Of a stretch of DNA of 64,000 nucleotides, positions 55,501-62,296 are shown one piece after another (the stretch's first letter is position 1; the number at the start of each line of letters is the position of its first letter). The notes under the pieces are model-generated. The model saw nothing but the letters and a program-made list of their open reading frames with translations. It ran no database searches and had not been told where the DNA came from. The stretch comes from Allokutzneria sp. NRRL B-24872 (GTDB taxonomy: Bacteria > Actinomycetota > Actinomycetes > Mycobacteriales > Pseudonocardiaceae): assembly GCF_002155965.1 (NCBI RefSeq), contig NZ_MUMH01000044.1, forward strand, positions 1 to 64,000. The letters are read 5' to 3'. A program made the position numbers and the translations under genes.

Positions 55501-57747
55501 TTCGAGTTGAACGGTTTCAACCTGCGCCGAGTGCGAGGCGTAGTCCACGTCGATCCGGCGCGCGTAGACGTTGTCTGTTTCGCACGTCGCCAGCAGCTCG
55601 TCCAGCCCCTCCGGCGTCCCGGAGATCACCACCGAGGCTGGCCCGTTGACCGCCGCGATCCCAATACCGGGCTTCAGGTACCGCTCCGCTTTCTCACGCG
55701 GCAGCGCCACCGACACCATCCCGCCCTTGCCCGCCAACGCGACGAGTGCTTTGGAGCGCAAGGAAACGATCTTCGCGGCGTCCGCCAAGGACAGGGCTCC
55801 GGCGACGCACGCGGCGGCGATCTCGCCCTGGCTGTGCCCCACGACCGCGTCGGGCCGGACACCGAAGTCCTTCCACACCTCGGCCAACGACACCATCACC
55901 GCGAACAGCGCGGGCTGCACGACATCGACTCGGTCCAGGTTCCCGCGCAGCTCGGCGAAGAGGTCCCAGTCGACATACGGCTTGAAAGCTCGTGCGCACT
56001 CCCGCATCCGCGCGGCGAACACCGGCGAGGTCTCCAGCAGCTCGATGGCCATGCCGCTCCACTGCGAGCCCTGACCAGGGAACAGGAACGCCACCCTCGC
56101 GGCCGACTTGGCCTCGCTCCGCACGAGCATCGGCGACTCTTTCCCGTTCGCCAACGCTTTGAGCGCTTCCCGATCGTGAACAGCGGCCCGGTGGGTCAGC
56201 GCGGCGCGCCCGGTCGCGAGCGAGAAACCGATGTCGTCGTCACGGAGTTCCGGGTACCGCTCGATGTGCTCGACCAAGCGCGCGGCCTGCTCGCGCAACG
56301 CCTTCTCCGAGCGAGCGGACAGCACCCACGGCAGCGCGGCCCGCGAACATCGCTGCACGCTCGGACACTCGGGCGCCTGCTCCAAGATCACATGAGCGTT
56401 GGTACCGCTCGCCCCGAAGGCCGAGACGCCGATCCGGCGCGGCGCACCGGTTTCCGGCCAGGGCTGCTCCTCCGTCAGCAGCTCAACGGCTCCGGCCGAC
56501 CAGTCGACCTTCGGCGTGGGCGCGTCGACGTGCAGCGTCTTGGGGAGCACGCCGTTTCGCAGCGCCAACACGGACTTCACCACGGAAGCCAGCCCCGCCG
56601 CCGCGGCCGCGTGCCCCATGTTGGACTTCAGCGAGCCGACCAGCAGCGGCCGTTTCCGCGCTCCGCCGTAGCTCGCGATCAGCGCGTTCGCCTCGATCGG
56701 GTCGCCGAGCACCGTTCCAGTCCCGTGCGCTTCGACAGCGTCCACATCGGACGGTTCGAGCCCGGCGTCACCGAGCGCGGCCCGGATGACGCGTCGCTGG
56801 GCGGCTCCGTTCGGCGCGGTCAAGCCGTTGCTCGCGCCGTCCTGGTTGATCGCCGAGCCCCGCACGACCGCGAGCACCGGGTGCCCGAGCCGCTGCGCGT
56901 CGACCAGTTTCTCCACCGCGACAACGACGATCCCCTCCGCCCAGGCAGTGCCGTCGGCCGCCTCGGCGAAGGACTTGGCGCGGCCGTCCGGGGAGATCGC
57001 GCGCTGCCTGCTGAACTCGATGAAGCCCTCGGGCGTCGACATCACCGTCGTGCCGCCGACGAGTGCGAGCGTGCACTCCCCCGTCCGCAGCGCCCGGCAC
57101 GCGACGTGCAGCGCGACCAGGGACGACGAGCACATGGTGTCGACGGTGACGGCGGGGCCTTCGAGGCCGAGCGTGTAGGCGACGCGGCCGGAGGAGATCG
57201 CCCCGGAGCGCCCGATCGCGATGTTGCCCTCCATGCCCTCCGGCCAGGCCGGGATACCACGTCCGTAGTCATGATCGGTCGCTCCGAGGTACACCCCGGT
57301 CTTGCTGCCGCGCAGGGACTCCGGGTCGATCCCGGCTCGCTCCAGCGCTTCCCACGAGGTCTCCAGCAGCAGTCGTTGCTGCGGGTCCATCGCGAGGGCT
57401 TCGCGCGGGGAGATGCCGAAGAACGCCGCGTCGAACTCGGCGACCCCGCGCAGGAAACCGCCGTGCCGCACGTAGGTCTTGCCGGGCGCGTCCGGGTCGG
57501 GGTCGTAGAGGCCGGCGACGTCCCAGCCGCGATCCGCGGGGAACTCCGAGATCGCGTCACCGCCCTCGGCGAGCAGGTTCCACAGCCGTTCAGGGGTGTC
57601 GACGCCGCCGGGCAGGCGCAGCGCGGTGGCCACGATCGCGAGGGGTTCGCTGCGTTCGCGCTCGACCTCGCGGAGCCTGCGCCGCACCGCGACCAGGTCC
57701 GTCGTGGCCCGCTTGAGGTATTCCCTCAGCTTTTCTGCGCTTTCCAC
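52543..57747 (-). CDS. Modular type I polyketide synthase, one module plus thioesterase (PKS-A)
   Basis: 1734 residues from a GTG at 57745-57747 (upstream GGAG at ten bases). Docking coil [20 protein letters not shown] (5-24); KS 34-456 with Cys206 in DTMCSSS (Met replaces the usual Ala), His341, His379; AT 551-856 with Ser639 (GHSQG) and YASH 736-739, methylmalonyl-CoA; KR with GGTGGVG near 1101, no LDD, Trp1225, Ser1220, His1230 three before Tyr1233, the A2-type pattern (L-hydroxyl, epimerised methyl); ACP Ser1397; TE 1441-1734 with Ser1581 (GYSTG), Asp1608, His1705. There is no loading domain and no C-terminal docking. It overlaps PKS-B by ATGA. It could be the terminal module of one assembly line, PKS-B of another, or one is a branch. 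Confidence 0.93.
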   Translation of the reverse strand: MESAEKLREYLKRATTDLVAVRRRLREVERERSEPLAIVATALRLPGGVDTPERLWNLLAEGGDAISEFPADRGWDVAGLYDPDPDAPGKTYVRHGGFLRGVAEFDAAFFGISPREALAMDPQQRLLLETSWEALERAGIDPESLRGSKTGVYLGATDHDYGRGIPAWPEGMEGNIAIGRSGAISSGRVAYTLGLEGPAVTVDTMCSSSLVALHVACRALRTGECTLALVGGTTVMSTPEGFIEFSRQRAISPDGRAKSFAEAADGTAWAEGIVVVAVEKLVDAQRLGHPVLAVVRGSAINQDGASNGLTAPNGAAQRRVIRAALGDAGLEPSDVDAVEAHGTGTVLGDPIEANALIASYGGARKRPLLVGSLKSNMGHAAAAAGLASVVKSVLALRNGVLPKTLHVDAPTPKVDWSAGAVELLTEEQPWPETGAPRRIGVSAFGASGTNAHVILEQAPECPSVQRCSRAALPWVLSARSEKALREQAARLVEHIERYPELRDDDIGFSLATGRAALTHRAAVHDREALKALANGKESPMLVRSEAKSAARVAFLFPGQGSQWSGMAIELLETSPVFAARMRECARAFKPYVDWDLFAELRGNLDRVDVVQPALFAVMVSLAEVWKDFGVRPDAVVGHSQGEIAAACVAGALSLADAAKIVSLRSKALVALAGKGGMVSVALPREKAERYLKPGIGIAAVNGPASVVISGTPEGLDELLATCETDNVYARRIDVDYASHSAQVETVQLELGVEPTAGEVRFMSTVEGAWVDGTALTSDYWYRNLRETVQLDAAVRRLADEGYDVVVEVSPHPVLTGAVRETLGAAGVVVGSLRRSEGDLRRMALSLGELHVKGGKVDWTSAYGTGVQRVDLPTYAFQRERFWVEAPEGAAGPSWWRKSRSDQHYRIEWRPITPAEARNTGTWLVITTGGGEDVVRALNAVTVQVDAEATREEMAEKLKGMRPDGVLSLLASEETVRDGLPLGLAATLTLIQALGDAKIGAPLWLLTRNAVEVGALERPVQAAVWGLGRVAALEHPERWGGLIDVPEVLDADLLVRALTGAGDEDQLAVRADGVRARRMVRTEPSTTDAPQWTPKGTVLVTGGTGGVGRRIARWLTEIGAEDVVLASRGAVRAKELESANITLAACDVADREQLEALVSGLAAEGRPVRAVLHLAGAGELVSLEDTDLVTFAETTRAKLAGAANLDALFPGDLDAFVLFSSVSATWGSRDHGAYAAANAYLDALAHNRKARGLRALSVVWGIWRPEEDGGMAANLAEDQLRRRGIPFMDPDSAVRAFHGLLSGAETVPVLADVDWERFLPVFTSARPSPLISEISEIPEAREPDTPGTVRDQLAELSPDERGELLLELVRWEAAKALHHATTAEITPDRPFLELGFDSLTAADLRGRLNSATGLELWTTVVFERGTPAALAEHLRDALGAGQEISEASDTEINGSLTSLLRHACEMGEFKEFVGIAVAAARYRPKFTTRADFTVEPPITRLTEGVTGPRLVLVPHFVGKPGAYQYARFAKSLRGVRDMIVLPNPGFLKGERLPADAEALVRLHVDLVEEQVGDEPFVVVGYSTGVMPALALTSRLEARGRRPEAVVNIDCFAPKDEGLVNDIFAAIARRVSTKQDEVSGPGDAWGDAWITAFGHYATLDWASATSGGFTAPMLFVRASEPPDEALRGSWNPSWDNAHTTVDVPGDHFSMMERYADATAGAVHGWLLDHVPGRRAR
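52546..53427 (-). other. PKS-A thioesterase domain
   Basis: Complete TE with catalytic triad Ser1581 ([10 protein letters not shown]), Asp1608 ([10 protein letters not shown]) and His1705 (PGDHFSMME), following the ACP through a helical linker. It is a true macrolide-type TE, not a remnant, and stands before the coupled start of PKS-B. Confidence 0.88.
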
Positions 57748-57800
57748 AAGGCACCCACTCCGCAATAATGTGTAGCACTCCCGTTCACGCCCGAGTTCGC

Positions 57801-57829
57801 AGTAAAGAAGCGACTCCAATGACGGTCAA
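57801..57829 (-). promoter_or_regulatory. Candidate promoter of the PKS operon
   Basis: On the minus strand TTGACC (-35, 57824-57829) and TTTACT (-10, 57801-57806) are separated by exactly 17 bases; the implied start leaves about 45 bases of leader before the PKS-A GTG. Five of six and four of six bases match the sigma-70 consensus. Confidence 0.5.
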
Positions 57830-57955
57830 GCCCCTAGGAGAGGATGTCCGTCAACCCCTGTGAATCCCCTTTTCATTCAGTACGAACTACGGGTGCGGAG
57901 GCTTCGCCCGCACTGGTAGCTTGCCCCGTTGACGAGACAAAGGGGCTGGTGGGAG

Positions 57956-59134
57956 ATGGTTGCTCCAGATGGTGGCCGACGCGTGCTCGTGCTGAGCCTT
58001 CCGGCGCACGGGCACGTCCACCCGACGCTGGCGGTGGCCGAAGAATTGGCGCTGCGCGGTTACGACGTCACCTACGCCACCGGTAATGATTTCTCTGACG
58101 CGGTGTTCAAGTGCGGCGCCACCCCCTTGACTTATTCACCTGAACTCGTCGATGCGATTGCGGTGCCGAGCGGGGACAGGAATACCGAGCGGGTCACGCT
58201 CGGGGCGCTGCGCTTCACCGAGCGCGGCCTCGCGCACCTCGCCGCGCTGCACGACCCGCTCGACGCGGCGCCGCCGCACCTGATCGCCTACGACCCGGCC
58301 GCGTCGGTGGTGGCGCGGCTGCTCGCGCGGCGCTGGGGTGTCCCGACGATCGCGCTGCACCCGAACTTCGCCTTCACCGAGGGCTTCGACTGGCCCGGCG
58401 AGCTGCTGGCGCGCTACTTCGGCGGCCCCGAGTGGCAGGAGGTCGGCGCCAGCATCGGCGCTGCGCTCGCCCAGCACGGCCTCGGTCCCGCCGATCTGAC
58501 GGTGCCCGGTGAGCCCGCCGTCGTCTTCGTCCCGCGCGAGCTCCAGCCGCACTCCTCCCTGTTCGGCCCCGAGTTCACCTTCGTCGGCCCGATCACCGAC
58601 GGCTCCTCGTTCGCCGGTGACTGGGCGCCGCCGTCGGACGGCAAGCCCGTCGTGCTGATCTCGCTCGGCACGTACTTCAACGACCGGCCGGAATTCCTGG
58701 ACGCGTGCGTCGAGGCCTTCGGCGACCAGCCGTGGCACGTCGTGCTCACCCTCGGCGGGTGCTCCACAGACCGTGTCTTTCCGGCGAACTTCGAGGTGCA
58801 CCAGTGGGTTCCTCAGCTCGCTGTGCTCCGGCACGCCGCGTTGCTGCTCACCAACGGCGGCATCGGCGTCGTCCAGGCCGCGATCCTCGCCGAGGTCCCG
58901 GTCCTGCTCGTACCGGAGGGCCACGAGCACCACATGGTGGCTGACCAGGTCGTGGCGCACGGCCTCGGCGCCACCGTCTCGCCCTCTTCCCTGCACTCGG
59001 CCGCTTCCGCCGTCACCGCTTCGGCCTCGGTCCGGGACCGGCTCCGCGCGATGAGCCTGCGCATGCGCGCCGCCGGGGGCACCAAGGCCGCCGCCGACAC
59101 CATCGAGTCCTATGTGGACGGAGTGATCGCATGA
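57956..59134 (+). CDS. Macrolide-type glycosyltransferase (GT1 family)
   Basis: 392 residues of the MGT/UGT type GT-B fold. The N-terminal nucleotide-independent half starts RRVLVLSLPAHGHVHPTLAV (acceptor-binding loop), and the C-terminal donor-binding half has HQWVPQLAVLRHAALLLTNG GIGVVQAAIL and VLLVPEGHEHHMVADQV, the UDP/TDP-sugar binding signature. No membrane helix. It transfers a sugar (UDP- or TDP-activated) to a hydrophobic acceptor, here plausibly the PKS product, either as tailoring or as self-resistance glucosylation as in OleI/MgtA; the sequence does not decide. ATG 57956 is used; a TTG at 57929 is possible. Its end overlaps the P450 start. Confidence 0.88.
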   Translation: MVAPDGGRRVLVLSLPAHGHVHPTLAVAEELALRGYDVTYATGNDFSDAVFKCGATPLTYSPELVDAIAVPSGDRNTERVTLGALRFTERGLAHLAALHDPLDAAPPHLIAYDPAASVVARLLARRWGVPTIALHPNFAFTEGFDWPGELLARYFGGPEWQEVGASIGAALAQHGLGPADLTVPGEPAVVFVPRELQPHSSLFGPEFTFVGPITDGSSFAGDWAPPSDGKPVVLISLGTYFNDRPEFLDACVEAFGDQPWHVVLTLGGCSTDRVFPANFEVHQWVPQLAVLRHAALLLTNGGIGVVQAAILAEVPVLLVPEGHEHHMVADQVVAHGLGATVSPSSLHSAASAVTASASVRDRLRAMSLRMRAAGGTKAAADTIESYVDGVIA

Positions 59135-60285
59135 CCGACCGGGCCGAGACCCTGGAGTTCTACCGCCAGATGCGCGCCGAGGCGCCCGTGCACTTCGACG
59201 CCGACACCGGCGCCTGGCTGGTGTTCAGCCACGACGCCGCGAGCACAGTCATGTCCGACCACAAAACGTTCTCCTCGGACTTCAGCGGTGTCGCCGAGGT
59301 GCAGGACGAGCTCAACGCCGATGAGGACCTCGCCACGCTCGGCAATCACTTCGGCTGGACCGACCCGCCTGTGCACCGGCGGTTGCGCGGCCTCGTCAGC
59401 AAGGCTTTCACCGCGCGCATGGTGGCCCGGATGGAACCGAGGGTCACCGACATCGCCACCGAGCTGCTCGACCGGATCGGCGACCGCGCGGACTTCGACT
59501 TCATCACCGACTTCGCCCACCCGCTGCCCGTCGTGGTGATCGCCGAGATGCTCGGGGTCCCCGCCGCCGACCGCGACCGGTTCAAGAAGTGGTCCGACGC
59601 GCTGCTGGAGCAACCCGACCGCGAGGACGGCGTCGAGGCCGACACCGCCGCGCTCAAGGAGATGGTCGCCTACCTCCGCGCGCACATCCGCGCCCGCGCC
59701 GGCACGCCGACCGACGATCTCACCACCCAGCTCATCCAGGCCGAGATCGACGGCGAACGGCTCAGCGAGAACCAGATCATCGGCACGCTCGGCGTCCTCA
59801 TGATGGCCGGGCACATCACCACGACCACCCTGCTGGGCAACGCCGTTCTCTGCTTCGACGAGCACCCCGAGGTCCTGCGCCGCGTCCGCGACGACCCGTC
59901 CCTGCTCCCCGCCACCATCGAGGAGGTGCTGCGCTACCGCACGTCCTTCGAGCGCGCCGCCCGCCTCGTCAAGCAGGACACCACCCTCGGCGGCCAAGAG
60001 CTCAAGACCGGTCAGCTCGTGCTCGTCCTCATCGACTCCGCCAACCGCGACGAGCGCCACGGCTGCCCCGCGACCTTCGACATCGACCGCCCGCAGAACC
60101 AGCACCTGTCCTTCGGCCACGGCATCCACTTCTGCCTCGGCGCCCCGCTCGCCCGCCTCGAAGCCCGCATCGCGTTGGAGCTGCTGCTGAAGCGCTACTC
60201 CGCCCTGTCCGTGCTCGACGCCAGCTTCTACGAGGCCCACTCCATGGTCGTCCCCCACCACATGCCCGTCCGCGTCCGCCCCTAG
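59131..60285 (+). CDS. Cytochrome P450, PKS-linked
   Basis: 384 residues. AGHITT (226-231) in the I helix, ExxR Glu265/Arg268 (IEEVLRYRT), heme loop FGHGIHFCLGAPLARLEAR with Cys335. The short N terminus and the ERAARLVKQDT region resemble the bacterial CYP107-like group that includes macrolide hydroxylases/epoxidases. ATG overlaps the glycosyltransferase TGA (ATGA, 59131-59134), so the two are expressed as a unit. Probable role: post-PKS oxidation of the polyketide. No ferredoxin gene beside it. Confidence 0.93.
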   Translation: MTDRAETLEFYRQMRAEAPVHFDADTGAWLVFSHDAASTVMSDHKTFSSDFSGVAEVQDELNADEDLATLGNHFGWTDPPVHRRLRGLVSKAFTARMVARMEPRVTDIATELLDRIGDRADFDFITDFAHPLPVVVIAEMLGVPAADRDRFKKWSDALLEQPDREDGVEADTAALKEMVAYLRAHIRARAGTPTDDLTTQLIQAEIDGERLSENQIIGTLGVLMMAGHITTTTLLGNAVLCFDEHPEVLRRVRDDPSLLPATIEEVLRYRTSFERAARLVKQDTTLGGQELKTGQLVLVLIDSANRDERHGCPATFDIDRPQNQHLSFGHGIHFCLGAPLARLEARIALELLLKRYSALSVLDASFYEAHSMVVPHHMPVRVRP

Positions 60286-60294
60286 CCTGTTCTC

Positions 60295-60648
60295 GTGCCC
60301 CTCGTCGAAGTCACCCACGCCCTCACCGTTGACTCTTCTGTCCTGGAGAAGCTGGGCTCCGTTCTCCCCCACCTCGTCTCCGTCGCCGTCAAGTGCCCCG
60401 AGGAGCCCTACGACGGTGACCTCCAACCCGGCGACGTCGAACTCCGCTTCCGCGCATGGGGGCCCTATGATCGGTGCGGTTTGCCTGTGGTGATTGAGAT
60501 CCGCTCCAAGTACTTCCCTTCGCGAGCTTCCTCCCGGCAGTCCCGCGTGGACGCCTTGCACGCCGCACTTGCTTCTGCCACAGGGCTTTCGGACTTCGGC
60601 GTGTACTTGTCGCTGCCGGTCGCCGCGTGGTCCCAGGGCCCGGAGTAA
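60295..60648 (+). CDS. Hypothetical small protein
   Basis: 117 residues, soluble, starts at GTG 60295, ten bases after the P450 stop. Pattern of short strands (VEVTHALTVDSSVLEKLGSV, VVIEIRSKYFPSRASSRQSR) and a helix (VDALHAALASATG) suggests an alpha/beta fold reminiscent of tautomerase-like proteins, but no motif is clear. It may be the tail of the glycosyltransferase-P450 transcript. Codon usage is as in neighbours. I do not recognise the family. Confidence 0.6.
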   Translation: MPLVEVTHALTVDSSVLEKLGSVLPHLVSVAVKCPEEPYDGDLQPGDVELRFRAWGPYDRCGLPVVIEIRSKYFPSRASSRQSRVDALHAALASATGLSDFGVYLSLPVAAWSQGPE

Positions 60649-60762
60649 CGCCTTCCGCTGTCGCTTTGCAGCCCACACCGGCATTTGCTGAAACCGTTGC
60701 TACGCTTGGGATTTCACCCCTTGGGGCCATGATCGTCTATTTTCGGAGAGTAGAATAGTGTT

Positions 60763-61884
60763 ATGCCCCCTGACGATCCCGATCATGTTCTGCATGCGGC
60801 GTTCACCGCTATTGGTCAGGCGGTCGCGTCGTTCTCCGTCGCGTTGATGGACTACGTGTCGGATCTTGACCCGTGTGATCGTGAGTTCGCCGAGGGCCTG
60901 CTCATGCCCCTGCTCCACGTGACTCGGACGAAGGCCAACCGGTTGCTCGACCGCGCCTCCGACCTCACCGCGCGCCCAGCCGTCTTGGCGGCACTGGCCG
61001 AAGGCCGCATCGACGAGGGCAAAGCGATCATGATCCTGGATCAGCTCAGCGTCCTCTCCGTCGCTCACGCGTTGATCGCTGAGGAGGCGTTGTTGGAGCA
61101 CGCGTCGAAGAACAACTACACCGCCACCCAACGCTACGCCGTCCGCTTCATCCACCGACTCGATCCCACCGCCGCCGACCGTCGTCACCAGGAGAAGCGC
61201 AAACAACGCATGGTCGAGAAGATCCCTCTCGACGACGGCATGTGCTTGTTGCGGTTGATGATGACCGCCCACGACGCCGCCCTCGCTTTCGACCACGTCG
61301 ACCGCATCGCCCGCTCGCTGCCCAAGAACGACCGCACCCTGGACCAGAAACGCTCCGATGTCGCACGAGACCTGTTGCTGGGACTCGACACTCCAGCACC
61401 GCAGGGCAAGACGATGGTCTACCTCACGATGCCCGTCACCGCCGTACTCGGTCTCACCGACGACCCCGGCATGCTCGCCGGATACGGCCCCATCCCCGCA
61501 CCCGTCGCCCGCGACATCGCCGCAGGCGGCATCTGGAAACGCGTCCTCACCGACCCCGTCACCGGCGTGGCCGAGGAAATCAGCGGCACCTACCGCCCCA
61601 CCGCCCAACAACGCGAACTCATCGGCCTGCGCTACCCCACCTGCACCGCCATCGGCTGCAACCAACCCGCCCACCGCAGCGACCTCGACCACTGCCGCCC
61701 CTACGACGGCTCCAACACCACCCTCGCCAACCTCCGCCCCAAGTGCCGACACCACCACCGCATGAAAACCCACTCCAACTGGCGCTGCGAGAACCTGCCC
61801 GACGGCACCCACGCCTGGACCACCCCACGCGGCAAGACCTACGTCACCGAACCCGTACCCATCGCCGACCCCGCCCCCTTCTAG
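60763..61884 (+). CDS. DUF222-HNH endonuclease-like protein
   Basis: 373 residues. Residues about 1-230 are a helical DUF222 region (FTAIGQAVASFSVALMDYVS, HVTRTKANRLLDRASDLT); the C-terminal HNH domain has the pattern TCTAIGCNQPAHRSDLDHCR (Cys-x-x-x-x-C-x ... D-H), then NTTLANLRPKCRHHHRMKTH (about 325-344), i.e. zinc-binding Cys plus HNH catalytic His. It is the actinobacterial 13E12-type nuclease found in many copies with mobile or phage-like surroundings; the biological role is unresolved. Preceded by AT-rich DNA. It stands next to the CRISPR-like remnant. Confidence 0.85.
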   Translation: MPPDDPDHVLHAAFTAIGQAVASFSVALMDYVSDLDPCDREFAEGLLMPLLHVTRTKANRLLDRASDLTARPAVLAALAEGRIDEGKAIMILDQLSVLSVAHALIAEEALLEHASKNNYTATQRYAVRFIHRLDPTAADRRHQEKRKQRMVEKIPLDDGMCLLRLMMTAHDAALAFDHVDRIARSLPKNDRTLDQKRSDVARDLLLGLDTPAPQGKTMVYLTMPVTAVLGLTDDPGMLAGYGPIPAPVARDIAAGGIWKRVLTDPVTGVAEEISGTYRPTAQQRELIGLRYPTCTAIGCNQPAHRSDLDHCRPYDGSNTTLANLRPKCRHHHRMKTHSNWRCENLPDGTHAWTTPRGKTYVTEPVPIADPAPF

Positions 61885-62090
61885 CGGCCCCGCCGATCAA
61901 CCTGCGGTTTGTCCAGGCGCTGCGTGCTCCGCCTCTGGACACCGCCGACGCCTGCTGCAGGGCAAGGTTGCCCCGTGTCCGCGCCGCACCGCCGACTCCA
62001 GCCCCTGTCGCCCATTCAAGACCGCCTTCGCCCCGATCAAAACCCATGTAGAACGCCTACATCCACACGCAATCCAGCAGGTCAACAAGT

Positions 62091-62239
62091 GTCTTCCCCG
62101 CGCGAGCGGGGGTGGTCCCAGGGTTCTCTCCTCCGCCTCGCAAGTGGACATGTCTTCCCCGCGCGAGCGGGGTGGTCCGAGCGGCGTCTTCGGGCGGCTC
62201 CACGGCGCCAAGTCTTCCCGACGCGAGCCGGGGCCTCAC
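62091..62239 (+). CRISPR. Three-repeat orphan type I-E-like CRISPR array
   Basis: Repeat 1 (62091-62119, 29 nt) and repeat 2 (62152-62179, 28 nt) share GTCTTCCCCGCGCGAGCGGGG followed by (G)TGGTCC, the type I-E consensus of actinomycetes; repeat 3 (62212-62239) is degenerate (GTCTTCCCGACGCGAGCCGG). Both spacers (62120-62151 and 62180-62211) are exactly 32 nt. The degenerate last repeat suggests reading direction left to right. No cas genes lie in the window. A hairpin ATGTAG-AACGC-CTACAT (62046-62062) precedes the array; nothing else is seen in 61885-62296. Confidence 0.85.
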
Positions 62240-62258
62240 ACAGCGCCTGCACGCCGAA

Positions 62259-62282
62259 GCCCTCGCCACCAAGGGCGAGGGC
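62259..62282 (-). terminator. Terminator hairpin after the NRPS gene
   Basis: Perfect 9-base stem GCCCTCGCC/GGCGAGGGC with six-base loop, 14 bases beyond the NRPS stop codon on the minus strand. Confidence 0.75.
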
Positions 62283-62296
62283 AACAGCGGCAAGCG

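Noticed and set aside
61242-62051. Plus-strand frame of 269 codons overlapping the HNH gene
   Set aside because: Extremely Arg/Pro/His-rich and out of frame with the DUF222-HNH protein, whose zinc and HNH motifs are clear.
62046-62062. ATGTAG-AACGC-CTACAT hairpin as part of a fourth CRISPR repeat
   Set aside because: No resemblance to the repeat unit and wrong spacing (a further repeat would begin near 62030); kept only as a hairpin before the array.
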